From assembly GCA_025456145.1 (NCBI GenBank), contig JALOLD010000002.1, positions 125,549-173,498 of the forward strand: 47,950 nucleotides of DNA. The letters are read 5' to 3'. This DNA is from Thermoanaerobaculales bacterium (GTDB lineage: Bacteria > Acidobacteriota > Thermoanaerobaculia > Thermoanaerobaculales > Sulfomarinibacteraceae). Shown one piece after another: positions 32,761 to 40,887 of the stretch. The number at the start of each line of letters is the position of its first letter. The first letter of the stretch is position 1. The notes under the pieces are model-generated. The model was given only the letters and a program-made list of their open reading frames with translations, did no database searches and was not told where the DNA came from. The position numbers and the translations under genes were made by a program.

Positions 32761-33149
32761 GCGCACAAGCGACGACACGGGAGAGGCGCCGCGTGAGGAC
32801 CGGCGGAAACGGACGGCTGCTGCTGCGCGCGGTCGCGATCGCGGCGCTGTTCGTCACCGGCGGATCGGCTCCGGAAGCGCTCCGCGCGCAAGACCTGGAC
32901 GTCTCGTGGGGGACGGCGGACGGCGGCGGTGGCGACTCTACGGGCGGCGTGTACCTCGTGCGCGGCACCGCGGGTCAGCCGGACGCGGGAGTTCCGCTCG
33001 TTTCCAACCAGCTTGCCCTGGAGGGCGGCTTCTGGCGCGGCGCGGCGGAGCTTCCCGCGATCCTGATCTTCGCGGACGGCTTCGAGAGCGGCAGCACGTC
33101 CGGTTGGGCGGTGGCGGTACCGCTGGTCGGCGGTGAGTGGGAGCGCTAG
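32757..33149 (+). CDS. Short secreted protein with IFADGFESG C-terminal tag
   Basis: A 130-residue protein starting at ATG 32757, which overlaps the upstream stop by 4 nt. It has an N-terminal basic region and signal peptide (about 1-44, cleaved near ALRAQ), then a small domain (VSWGTADGGGGDSTGGVYLVRGTAGQPDAG ... LALEGGFWRGAAELP), and ends with ILIFADGFESGSTSGWAVAVP. The domain resembles short modules that directly precede this tag in other secreted proteins. Coupling with the upstream protein suggests a surface pair. No catalytic motif is seen. Confidence 0.75.
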   Translation: MSAQATTRERRRVRTGGNGRLLLRAVAIAALFVTGGSAPEALRAQDLDVSWGTADGGGGDSTGGVYLVRGTAGQPDAGVPLVSNQLALEGGFWRGAAELPAILIFADGFESGSTSGWAVAVPLVGGEWER

Positions 33150-33288
33150 CACTCGAGCCCCAGCAGAAACCAAGTTGACCATCCGAGATCGGCTGGCGCC
33201 GGCCGTCGCCCGACGACTTCGAGACCGTACCGGGATCAGCCGACCCTGGCGAGGCGCGGCCGGACGCAACGGTCGAACGACGGCGAGG

Positions 33289-33294
33289 TACACT
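33289..33294 (+). promoter_or_regulatory. -10-like hexamer TACACT before the SGNH hydrolase
   Basis: TACACT ends 8 nt before ATG 33303; there is no Shine-Dalgarno. The same sequence and nearly the same spacing occur before the TauE/SafE gene at 9165. Confidence 0.5.
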
Positions 33295-33302
33295 GCACGG
33301 CG

Positions 33303-34442
33303 ATGGGTCGGTTCTCGTCGGTCGAGGTCCGGCGGCGCCTCGTGCGATGGGCGGCGCCCTTTGCAGCTCTCGTGGCGGGGTGCGGGGTCGCGGTGCTGGT
33401 CCTCGAGCTGCTGCTCCGGCTGGCTCCCGGGATCTTCAGCCTCGGCTTCCAGAACCTCGCGCTGTCCCGCTACGACTCGAGGCCGGGCGGCCTGTACGTC
33501 CACGACCCGGTGCTGAGGATCCACTTCCTGCGCCGCAACGCGGACGTGCGCACCTGCTGGAACGGCTGGTTCTGGACCCACCACGGCGACGCCCGCGGCT
33601 TCCGCAACCCGGACGGCATCGAGCGCCACGACGTGCTGCTGGTCGGCGACTCGATGATCTACGGCCACGGCGCCGAGGCGGTCGACACCGTGGCGTCGAA
33701 GCTCCGCGAGGGCCGGGGCCTGCCGGTCTACGACATGTCCCGCCAGGGCGGGTGCCTCTACGACCACTACGTGGTGCTCCGCCTGTACCTCGAGGAGCTG
33801 CGGCCGCGGAAGGTGCTGCTCTTCGTGTTCATCAACGACTTCGCCGACCTGCTGGTCTACCGCACCGTCGCCGAGATCGAGGATCCGTCCGAGCTCGAGC
33901 GGGTCGACTACGAGGCCGCCCGGCGCCGGCTCGACGAGCTCAACCGGCCGCCCCCCCTCGTCGACCGCGCGCTGTGGCGGCTCGCGTCCTTCCGGGTGCT
34001 GCACCACGCGGCGATCAAGGTGCGCGAGACCCTTCGCGAGATCGACCTGGTGCCGTCCGCCGAGGCGGCCGGAACGCCGGAGCACCCGATCGCCGACCCG
34101 CTGCTCGAGCCCGAGCCCTTCGAGCTGGTCTCCGGCTACTACCGCCGGGTGCTCGGCGACCTCGACCGCCGGTGCGACGCCGTCGGCGCGGAGCTCGTGC
34201 TGGTCGAGCTGGCGATCCCCCACAAGAAGGCCGATCTGAGGCAGGGACAGGAGCGGCTCGGCGGCTTTCTCGTGGAGCTTGGCGCGGAGCTCGGCCTCGA
34301 GGTGTGGAGCACGAGCGGCCTCTTCGACGGCTGCCGGGACTGCTTCCTGCCCCATGACGGCCACCTCACGGAGGTCGGTCACGAGCGTCTGGCGGGCTTT
34401 CTGGCCGAGCGGCTCGAGCCGGAGAGCAGCGGCGCCGATTGA
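33303..34442 (+). CDS. Membrane-anchored SGNH/GDSL-type hydrolase
   Basis: A 379-residue protein with one N-terminal membrane helix (about 17-42), the rest probably periplasmic. SGNH block I is VLLVGDSMIYGHG with nucleophile S117. The C-terminal block is FLPHDGHLTEVGH, carrying the Asp and His of the catalytic triad. The layout resembles AlgX/DltD-like O-acyl transferases or esterases that work on surface polysaccharide together with an MBOAT protein, though no MBOAT gene is nearby. Cys residues at 85 and near the C-terminus could form a disulfide. It is monocistronic with a putative leaderless start. Confidence 0.78.
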   Translation: MGRFSSVEVRRRLVRWAAPFAALVAGCGVAVLVLELLLRLAPGIFSLGFQNLALSRYDSRPGGLYVHDPVLRIHFLRRNADVRTCWNGWFWTHHGDARGFRNPDGIERHDVLLVGDSMIYGHGAEAVDTVASKLREGRGLPVYDMSRQGGCLYDHYVVLRLYLEELRPRKVLLFVFINDFADLLVYRTVAEIEDPSELERVDYEAARRRLDELNRPPPLVDRALWRLASFRVLHHAAIKVRETLREIDLVPSAEAAGTPEHPIADPLLEPEPFELVSGYYRRVLGDLDRRCDAVGAELVLVELAIPHKKADLRQGQERLGGFLVELGAELGLEVWSTSGLFDGCRDCFLPHDGHLTEVGHERLAGFLAERLEPESSGAD

Positions 34443-34537
34443 AACACGGCTGAGGGGCTCGTCTCGGCGGTGGCCTCGCGGCGGTCTCGGCAGCGCGTTG
34501 CCGCCCCGCGACCGCTCCTGGGCTCGCTAGGCTCTCC

Positions 34538-35416
34538 TCACCTGGCGCTCTCGAGGGCGGCGATCCGCAGCTCGAGGTCGGGGTGGGTCGAGAACAGCGC
34601 CATCCACCCCTTGCGCCCGGAGATCTTGAACGCCGCGAGGGCCGGCTCGCTGGCGTCGACGAGCTGGGCGGTCCGCTGAAGCTTGCGCAGGGCACCGACC
34701 ATCGCGTCGCGTCCGGCCAGCGCCGCCCCACCGGCGTCGGCGCGGAACTCGCGCTGCCGCGAGAACCAGGCGGTGACCATCGAGCCGAGCAGGCCGAGGG
34801 CGATCTGCATGACGATCATGACCACGAAGCTGATCAGCCCGGCCGCCCGGCTGTCCACCGCCTGCCGCACCGCGAAGGCGACGATCCGCGAGAAGAAGAT
34901 GACGAAGGCGTTGACCACGCCCTGGATCAGGGTCATGGTCACCATGTCGCCGTTGGCGATGTGCGAGACCTCGTGGGCCAGCACCCCCTCGACCTCGCGC
35001 CGGTCCATGGCGCGCAGCAGACCGGTCGAGACGGCGACCAGCGAGCGCTTCCGGCTCGGGCCGGTGGCGAAGGCGTTGACCTCCTGGGACTCGTAGACCC
35101 CGACCTCGGGCTCGGGCAGCCCGGCCTGCCGGGCCTGCCGGAGAACCGTCGTGTGGAGCCAGTCGAGGGTGTCGTTGCCCGAGCGGCCGTCGATCAGCTG
35201 GACGCCCATCGCCCGCTTGGCGATCCAGCGCGACAGCTGGAGCGAGATCAGCGCCCCGCCCATGCCCCAGATCAGCGAGAACAGGGCGAGGGGCGCGAGC
35301 ATCAGGCCTCCGTCGGGGCCGATGAACCCGGCGAACCCGAGCAGCGAGAAGACGATCGTGATGGTGATGACGATCGCGATGTTGGTCACGACGAACAGCA
35401 GCACGCGCTTGCCCAT
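34538..35416 (-). CDS. htpX: Membrane zinc metalloprotease HtpX
   Basis: A 292-residue M48B protease that would degrade misfolded membrane proteins. The first two helices (about 5-27 and 37-60) precede IDGRSGNDTLDWLHTTV and EVNAFATGPSRKRSLVAVSTGLL. The zinc motif is HEVSH at 148-152, followed by two further helices and the third ligand Glu in QREFRAD. Length matches E. coli HtpX (293). ATG 35416 has GGAGG five nt upstream; the longer frame upstream is not coding. Family members are heat-shock or envelope-stress induced; no operator is recognisable here. Confidence 0.95.
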   Translation of the reverse strand: MGKRVLLFVVTNIAIVITITIVFSLLGFAGFIGPDGGLMLAPLALFSLIWGMGGALISLQLSRWIAKRAMGVQLIDGRSGNDTLDWLHTTVLRQARQAGLPEPEVGVYESQEVNAFATGPSRKRSLVAVSTGLLRAMDRREVEGVLAHEVSHIANGDMVTMTLIQGVVNAFVIFFSRIVAFAVRQAVDSRAAGLISFVVMIVMQIALGLLGSMVTAWFSRQREFRADAGGAALAGRDAMVGALRKLQRTAQLVDASEPALAAFKISGRKGWMALFSTHPDLELRIAALESAR

Positions 35417-35742
35417 GACGAACCTCCAGCTCGGCTTCCGGCTCAACACATAACGGTCCGTCGCCCTTCCCAACCGCCGGTCGACGGAATCAGTATAGCG
35501 GGAGCTCTGCCGGCTGAGGTGACCGGGCCGGAGGTCGGAGAGAGTTGCTGGGACCCTCGGCGGGGCGGCTGCCTCGCGGCGCGAATCCGGCATCGTCCTG
35601 CAATGGACGGAGCCGTGCCCAGCGCGCCGGGATCGGCGTCCGTCCATCGACGGTGGAGGGGCCTCGACGCCGAGCTCGTTCGTCGAGGATGCCCTGGTGG
35701 GGGGCTTTGACGGGTGCCCGCCGCCTTGATACCCTCGAAGGG
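35417..35742. other. Divergent intergenic region
   Basis: About 325 bp between the start of htpX (minus) and the substrate-binding protein gene (plus). A TACCCT hexamer at 35730-35735 lies 7 nt before the in-frame TTG 35743. No RNA gene, repeat or convincing ORF was seen. Confidence 0.35.
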
Positions 35743-36825
35743 TTGGAGGACTGCGCAGCCCACCGGCCCGATGGGGCGGGGCCTGAGCCGTACCGATCCA
35801 GGCGGGCGATTCACAGATGGGCTCGCACGCCGGGTCTCTTACCGCGGCGATGCCTTGCAGCTGTCCTCGGTCTGCTGCTGGCCCTCGCTGGGGGGTGCCG
35901 AGCCCGCCCCCACCAGCACCGCATCGTCGTGCTGTGCAGCATCCCCGCCTTCGAGCCGATTCTGGAAGGTCTCAAGGAGCAGCTCGGCCAGCTGGGCTAC
36001 GAGGACGGGGTCGACGTGACGTACGAGGTCAGGTTCCGGGACGACCGCGAGCCCGCTCCCTGGTCGGTCAAGGGCGAGCCGCTGCTGGCCCGAGGCGCGG
36101 ACCTGCTCTTCGCCTTCCCCACCGAGGCCGCGATCGCCGCGAAGGAGGTCGCGAGCAGCACGGGCCTGCCGGTGGTGTTTGCCTACGCCGGGATCGAGAA
36201 CTCCAACCTCGTGGACGGCGTTCGCGTGCCGGGCGGCAACATCACCGGAGTCCGGTTCCCGGGTCCGGAGCAGATCGGCAAGCGTCTCGAGCTCATTCAC
36301 AGCATCGCGCCGCAGGTGAAGAGGATCTGGGTCGGCTATCACCGGGAGTACCCGAACACCGCTCCCGCGCTGGGAATCCTGCGTCCCCTGGCGCGGGCCT
36401 TCGGCCTGGAGCTGGTCGAGGTCCCGGTGTCGACGCTGGACGAGCTCGAGGCGGATCTCGCCGGGCGCTCCCAGCAGGACGACCCGGGCATGGACGCCAT
36501 GCTGATCATGCCCGACGGCTACAACCACTCGCCCCGGGGCTGGGAGCTGATCCGGGACTTCGCGGACCGGCACCGCCTGCCGCTCGCCGGGAGCTTCCTG
36601 TACACGGTCGAGGAGGGGGCGGTGTTCGGAAACGCCAACGACCTCAAGGACGTCGGGAGGTACGCCGCCCCGCTGGTGGCGAAGATCTTCGCCGGAATTC
36701 CGGCGGGGACGATCCCCGTCGTGACTCCGGAGCAGGACCTGTACGTCAACATCGGGCGTACCCAGGAGCTCGGGCTGGAGGTTCCGGAGGGGCTCCTCCG
36801 TCAGGCGAAGGTGATCATTCACTGA
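35743..36825 (+). CDS. ABC-type substrate-binding lipoprotein (PF04392-like), start uncertain
   Basis: A protein of about 360 residues. The hydrophobic segment CLAAVLGLLLALAGGC gives a lipobox; the mature part (HRIVVLCSIPAFEPILEGLKEQLGQLGY, GLPVVFAYAGIENSNLV, NITGV, EDLKDVGRYAAPLVAKIFAGIPAGTIPV) matches ABC transporter substrate-binding proteins of the PF04392 type. No ATG lies just before the signal peptide. The nearest ATG (35817) is out of frame; in-frame ATGs are at 35545 and 35689. TTG 35743, 7 nt after a TACCCT hexamer, fits the leaderless pattern seen elsewhere, so it is used here. It lies 36 bp upstream of the hybrid kinase and no permease or ATPase is near, so it may present a ligand to that kinase. 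Confidence 0.75.
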   Translation: MEDCAAHRPDGAGPEPYRSRRAIHRWARTPGLLPRRCLAAVLGLLLALAGGCRARPHQHRIVVLCSIPAFEPILEGLKEQLGQLGYEDGVDVTYEVRFRDDREPAPWSVKGEPLLARGADLLFAFPTEAAIAAKEVASSTGLPVVFAYAGIENSNLVDGVRVPGGNITGVRFPGPEQIGKRLELIHSIAPQVKRIWVGYHREYPNTAPALGILRPLARAFGLELVEVPVSTLDELEADLAGRSQQDDPGMDAMLIMPDGYNHSPRGWELIRDFADRHRLPLAGSFLYTVEEGAVFGNANDLKDVGRYAAPLVAKIFAGIPAGTIPVVTPEQDLYVNIGRTQELGLEVPEGLLRQAKVIIH

Positions 36826-36861
36826 AACGGCCTTTGACCGGTCGTGAAACAGGGGAGGGGG

Positions 36862-39567
36862 ATGGTCTTCTCGTCGGCCGAGTTCACCCGAGGGCGTACC
36901 CTCGCCCAGATCCTCATGGTCACGTTCTTCGCCGGGATTGTGGTCATGCTGGTCCTCTCCGGCAGCCTTCAGCTATGGGCCTACTTCCAGGCCGAGCAGC
37001 GGGCGGTCGAAACCAACCAGCTGCTGATCGCGGAGGGCGCCGGCAGCGCGGTCGCGGGCTTCATCCAGGAGAAGGGTCGGGTGCTGGCCACCGCCGCCTG
37101 GCTGACCAACCCCGACACGACCACGCCGGACCGGTGGCATCTCGTGCTCCAGGAGCTGCTGGGTCTCGAACCGGCGTTCCGAAGGCTCGAGATGCGGGAC
37201 CTCGACGGCCGACCGGTCGCGGCGGCGGCGCGTTACTCTCCACGGTTCCCGAACCGGTCGGAGGTCGCCGGGGTTGCCGAGCGCTTTTCGCAGTCGTGTC
37301 GGGCCGCCACCGGAGCGATGATCAGCGACGTCTACATCGACCCCGCGACCAGCGAGCCGCTGGTGAGCCTGTGCACCCCGGTGGTCAACCCCCTCAGAGA
37401 ACCCCGGGGCGCCCTGATCGCCGAGGTCAACCTGAAGTTCATGTGGGACCTTGTCGACCGGCTCAGGGTGGGCAGGACCGGCTACGCCTTCGTCGTCGAC
37501 CAGGACGGGGACGTGCTCGCCTTTGGCGACACCGCCCGGGTGTTGAAAGGGGAGAGCGCCGCGCACCTGCCCCCAGTGTCCCGGTTCGTGACCGGCTCGC
37601 CGGAAGCGGGCCCGAGGCCGGCGCGGATATACCGGGGGCTGACCGGCGCTGTGGTGGTCGGGACCTGTGTGCCGCTCGAGACCCCGACCTGGGCGATCGT
37701 CACCGAGCTGCCGTGGGCCGAGGCGTACCGCGGCGTGATCACGACCGCGGTCGCTTCCCTGGCCATCATCGGCGTCATGGCCCTGGTCGCCGCGGTGGTG
37801 GGAAGGACGATCTCGAGGAGCCTGACCGAGTCGCTGGTCGGGCTGAAGGAGACGGCGACCCGGATCGCCCGGGGAGAGCGGAGCCTGCAGGCGGCGGTCG
37901 ACGGCCCCGAGGAGGTCGTACAGCTTTCGGCGGCCTTCAACAGCATGTCGTCCCAGCTCCGTCAGAGCCTCGAGGCGTTGGAGGCACGCTGCACCGAGAT
38001 CGCGGCCGCCCGGGACGCCGTGAAGGCCAGCGAGGAGCGGCTGCGGCTTGCCCAGGACGGGGTCAGCGACGGGATCTGGGATTGGGATCTGCGATCTGAC
38101 GAGCTCTACCTAAGCCCAGTGTGGTATCGAATGCTCGGCTATGACGCCGGGGTCCTTCCGCCCACCTGGGAAACCTGGTTCTCGCTGCTTCATCCCGACG
38201 ACCACGAGAACGCGGCGAACGAGCTGCTCGCGGCCACGACCTCGGATCGAGCCTTCGGCGTCGAGTACCGGATGCTCGCCGACGATGGCTCATGGCGGTG
38301 GATCCTGTGCCGCGGCAGGGCGGTCACCCGTGACCGGGAGGGGAACCCTCTCCGGTTGGCGGGATCACACTCGGACGTGACCGAGCGCCGGAAGGCGGAG
38401 GCTCAACGCGCCGAGCTCGAGGAGAAGCTCACCCAGGCCCAACGCATGGAGGCGGTCGCACTGCTCGCGGGCGGCATGGCTCACGACTTCAACAACCTGC
38501 TCTCGGTGATCCTGGGTCGCGCCGAACTGGCCCTGATGCGGTTGACGCCCGAGGACCCCTCGTACGCGGACTTCAGCGAGATCATCGCAGTCGGCGACCG
38601 CAGCGCGAACCTCACCCGCCAGCTGCTGGCCTTCGCGCGCCGGCAGACGATCGCTCCCAGGGCGCTCGACCTCAACGACACCGTGCCCCGGATCCTCAAG
38701 CTGCTGCGACGGATCACCGGGGAGAACGTCGATCTCGTCTGGAGGCCGGGCGACGGACTGTGGCTGGTGACGATGGACCCCGCGCAGGTCGACCAGATCC
38801 TCGCGAACCTGCTCGTCAACGCCCGGGACGCCATCGCGGATGTTGGCAGCGTGACCGTCGAGACCCGCAACCTCACCCTCGACGCCGCATTCTGCGCGAC
38901 CCACCCTGAATGCGAGCCCGGTGACCACGTCATGCTCGCGGTGAGCGACACCGGGTGCGGCATGGACCGGGAGACTCTGTCCAAGATCTTCACCCCGTTC
39001 TTCACCACCAAGGAGATCGGGAGCGGGACCGGGCTCGGGCTGGCGACGGTCTACGGGATCGTCCGCCAGAACCACGGCTCGATCAGCGTCGACAGCGAAC
39101 CCGGACGCGGCAGCACCTTCTCAATCTACATCCCCCGGCTGGCTGGGGAGAGCCGGGCGACCCCCGAGCCCGACGACCGCGGGGCGATTCCGATGGGCGG
39201 CGAGACGGTGCTGCTGGTGGAGGACGACGAGGCCCTGCTCGAGGTGTGCACCGCGATGCTCGAGGAGCTCGGCTACACGGTGGTCGCGGCGAACGGGGCG
39301 GTCCAGGCACTCGAAAGGGCGAGGGTCCACCCAGGACCCATCCACCTTGCCGTCAGCGATGTGATCATGCCCAAGATGAACGGTCGCGAGCTCGCGCACC
39401 GGCTTCTCGCGACCTTCCCGGGGATGAAGCTCCTTCTGATCTCGGGCTATGCGGCCGACTTCATCGCACACCAGGGGGTCCTCGACGAGGGCCTTCACTT
39501 TCTCCAAAAGCCCTTTTCGCTCAGAGGCCTGGCGGTCAAGCTCAGGGAGGTCCTCGACGGGCCGTGA
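36862..39567 (+). CDS. Hybrid sensor histidine kinase (Cache-HAMP-PAS-HisKA-HATPase-REC)
   Basis: A protein of about 901 residues. TM1 about 13-40; extracytoplasmic double-Cache-like sensor about 45-290 (GYAFVVDQDGDVLAF); TM2 about 292-318; HAMP about 318-372; PAS about 390-510 (GVSDGIWDWDLRSDELYLSPVWYRMLGY, LAGSHSDVTERRKAE). HisKA: MAHDFNNLLSVILG with phospho-acceptor H541. HATPase: NLLVNARDAI, DTGCGMD, GTGLGLATVYGI. REC domain about 785-900 with phospho-acceptor D833 (AVSDVIMPKMNG). No separate output regulator lies next to it. ATG 36862 is preceded by AGGGGAGGGGG; an in-frame GTG at 36844 is an alternative. The substrate-binding lipoprotein 36 bp upstream may deliver the signal. Confidence 0.92.
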   Translation: MVFSSAEFTRGRTLAQILMVTFFAGIVVMLVLSGSLQLWAYFQAEQRAVETNQLLIAEGAGSAVAGFIQEKGRVLATAAWLTNPDTTTPDRWHLVLQELLGLEPAFRRLEMRDLDGRPVAAAARYSPRFPNRSEVAGVAERFSQSCRAATGAMISDVYIDPATSEPLVSLCTPVVNPLREPRGALIAEVNLKFMWDLVDRLRVGRTGYAFVVDQDGDVLAFGDTARVLKGESAAHLPPVSRFVTGSPEAGPRPARIYRGLTGAVVVGTCVPLETPTWAIVTELPWAEAYRGVITTAVASLAIIGVMALVAAVVGRTISRSLTESLVGLKETATRIARGERSLQAAVDGPEEVVQLSAAFNSMSSQLRQSLEALEARCTEIAAARDAVKASEERLRLAQDGVSDGIWDWDLRSDELYLSPVWYRMLGYDAGVLPPTWETWFSLLHPDDHENAANELLAATTSDRAFGVEYRMLADDGSWRWILCRGRAVTRDREGNPLRLAGSHSDVTERRKAEAQRAELEEKLTQAQRMEAVALLAGGMAHDFNNLLSVILGRAELALMRLTPEDPSYADFSEIIAVGDRSANLTRQLLAFARRQTIAPRALDLNDTVPRILKLLRRITGENVDLVWRPGDGLWLVTMDPAQVDQILANLLVNARDAIADVGSVTVETRNLTLDAAFCATHPECEPGDHVMLAVSDTGCGMDRETLSKIFTPFFTTKEIGSGTGLGLATVYGIVRQNHGSISVDSEPGRGSTFSIYIPRLAGESRATPEPDDRGAIPMGGETVLLVEDDEALLEVCTAMLEELGYTVVAANGAVQALERARVHPGPIHLAVSDVIMPKMNGRELAHRLLATFPGMKLLLISGYAADFIAHQGVLDEGLHFLQKPFSLRGLAVKLREVLDGP

Positions 39568-39741
39568 TGATCGCGGGACCCGGGGTCGAGTCCTCTCCGC
39601 GGTCTGGTACTCGTCGCGCCGCGATCCCGGCGCTGGCGGTCGGGCCTCGACCGACAGGACCGTGATCGACGGTTCGCCGCCGGAGCCCGGGGAGGTTCGA
39701 GGGTTCGGTGGTCGGGCCGGCCGATCGCGGCGCCCGACGGC

Positions 39742-40803
39742 TCAGACCCGGTAGAGCACCGCGCCCCAGTTGAGGCCGCTGCCCAGGCCGACGAAGCAGA
39801 CCAGATCGCCCGGCTTGGCCCGCCCCTGCTCGAGGGCCTCGTGGAAGGCGATCGGGATGGTCGCGGCGGTGGTGTTGCCGTAGCGCTGGATGTTGTTGAA
39901 GACCTTTTCGTCGGGCAGCTCGAGGCGCTTCTGGACGCCCTCGTTGATGCGCAGGTTGGCCTGGTGCATGATCACCAAATCGAGGTCGGCGAGGGTCAGG
40001 CGGTTGCGCTCGAGGATCTCGAGGGTGACCTTGGGCATGAAGGTGACGGCGAGGGCGTAGACCTTGCGGCCCTCGACCACCGGGACGTAGTCACCCGAGG
40101 TGAACATGTCGGGGTGGAAGTAGGGACGGAAGGCCGAGCCGGCGGCCTTGGTCCACAGCCGTTCGGCCTCGTTGCCGTTGGTGTGGAGCAGGCAGTCGAG
40201 GATGCCGCGGTCGTCGTCGTCGCTCGCCTCGACGACCACCGCGCCGGCGCCGTCGCCGAACAGCACGACTCGGTCGCGGGTCATCGTGTTGCGGTCGAAC
40301 TCCTCGTCGGAGATCGGCCCCGGCTTGGCGCCCGAGGCGACCGCCCAGCTCTCCTCGCCCCACGGCACGAGCGAGGCGTGGGCCTCGGCGCCGATCGCCA
40401 GCACCCGGCGGTACTGGCCCGAGCGGATGAGCGCGTCGGCGAGCTGGAGGGCGAAGACGAAGCCGGCGCACTGCTGGCGGATGTCGAGGCAGGGGATCTC
40501 CTCGAGCCCGAGCTTGCGCTGGATGAAGGGCGCCGAGCCCGGGAAGAAGTAGTCCGGCGTCATCGTCGCGACGATGAGGTAATCGATGTCGGCGGGGGTG
40601 AGCCCGGCCGAGGCGATCGCCCGGCGGGCGGCCGGCGTCGCGAGGTCGGAGGTCGCCTCGTCGGGGGCGGCGTAGTGGCGCTGCTCGATCCCGGTGCGGA
40701 CCTTGATCCAGTCGTCCGAGGTGTCCATGAGCTTGGCCATGGTCTGGTTGTCCACCAGCATCTCTGGGATGTGCATTCCGGTCCCGGTGATCACCGCACG
40801 CAT
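39742..40803 (-). CDS. 3-oxoacyl-ACP synthase III (FabH/KAS III family)
   Basis: A 353-residue thiolase-fold condensing enzyme. The triad is present: C112 (DIRQQCAGF), H280 (LVIMHQANLRI) and N310 (RYGNTTAATIP). SDDWIKVRTGIEQRHYA near residue 29 and GDGAGAVVVE near 183 are also typical. It would start fatty acid synthesis from acetyl-CoA and malonyl-ACP. It stands alone, away from a fab cluster, and is longer than the usual 317 residues because of an insert at about 150-180 and 225-245, so an OleA-like or long-chain/beta-hydroxy-linked role is possible. ATG 40803 has GAGGAGG upstream and a TATAGT box at 40829-40824. Confidence 0.85.
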   Translation of the reverse strand: MRAVITGTGMHIPEMLVDNQTMAKLMDTSDDWIKVRTGIEQRHYAAPDEATSDLATPAARRAIASAGLTPADIDYLIVATMTPDYFFPGSAPFIQRKLGLEEIPCLDIRQQCAGFVFALQLADALIRSGQYRRVLAIGAEAHASLVPWGEESWAVASGAKPGPISDEEFDRNTMTRDRVVLFGDGAGAVVVEASDDDDRGILDCLLHTNGNEAERLWTKAAGSAFRPYFHPDMFTSGDYVPVVEGRKVYALAVTFMPKVTLEILERNRLTLADLDLVIMHQANLRINEGVQKRLELPDEKVFNNIQRYGNTTAATIPIAFHEALEQGRAKPGDLVCFVGLGSGLNWGAVLYRV

Positions 40804-40823
40804 GGGCGCCTCCTCGAGCCGGT

Positions 40824-40829
40824 ACTATA
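40824..40829 (-). promoter_or_regulatory. -10 box TATAGT upstream of the FabH-like gene
   Basis: TATAGT on the minus strand, 20 nt upstream of ATG 40803 with a Shine-Dalgarno between. It lies 45 bp from the divergent TAGGCT hexamer of the methyltransferase gene. Confidence 0.5.
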
Positions 40830-40873
40830 GCCTGAGGTCGCCCCGGAGTACCCCCGCCGGCGGGCTTTTCCGG

Positions 40874-40879
40874 TAGGCT
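40874..40879 (+). promoter_or_regulatory. -10-like hexamer TAGGCT before the RNA methyltransferase
   Basis: TAGGCT ends 8 nt before ATG 40888. The intervening GGAGG is only 3 nt from the start and too close to work well as a Shine-Dalgarno, so a leaderless or nearly leaderless transcript is likely. Confidence 0.4.
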
Positions 40880-40887
40880 GGAGGCCG

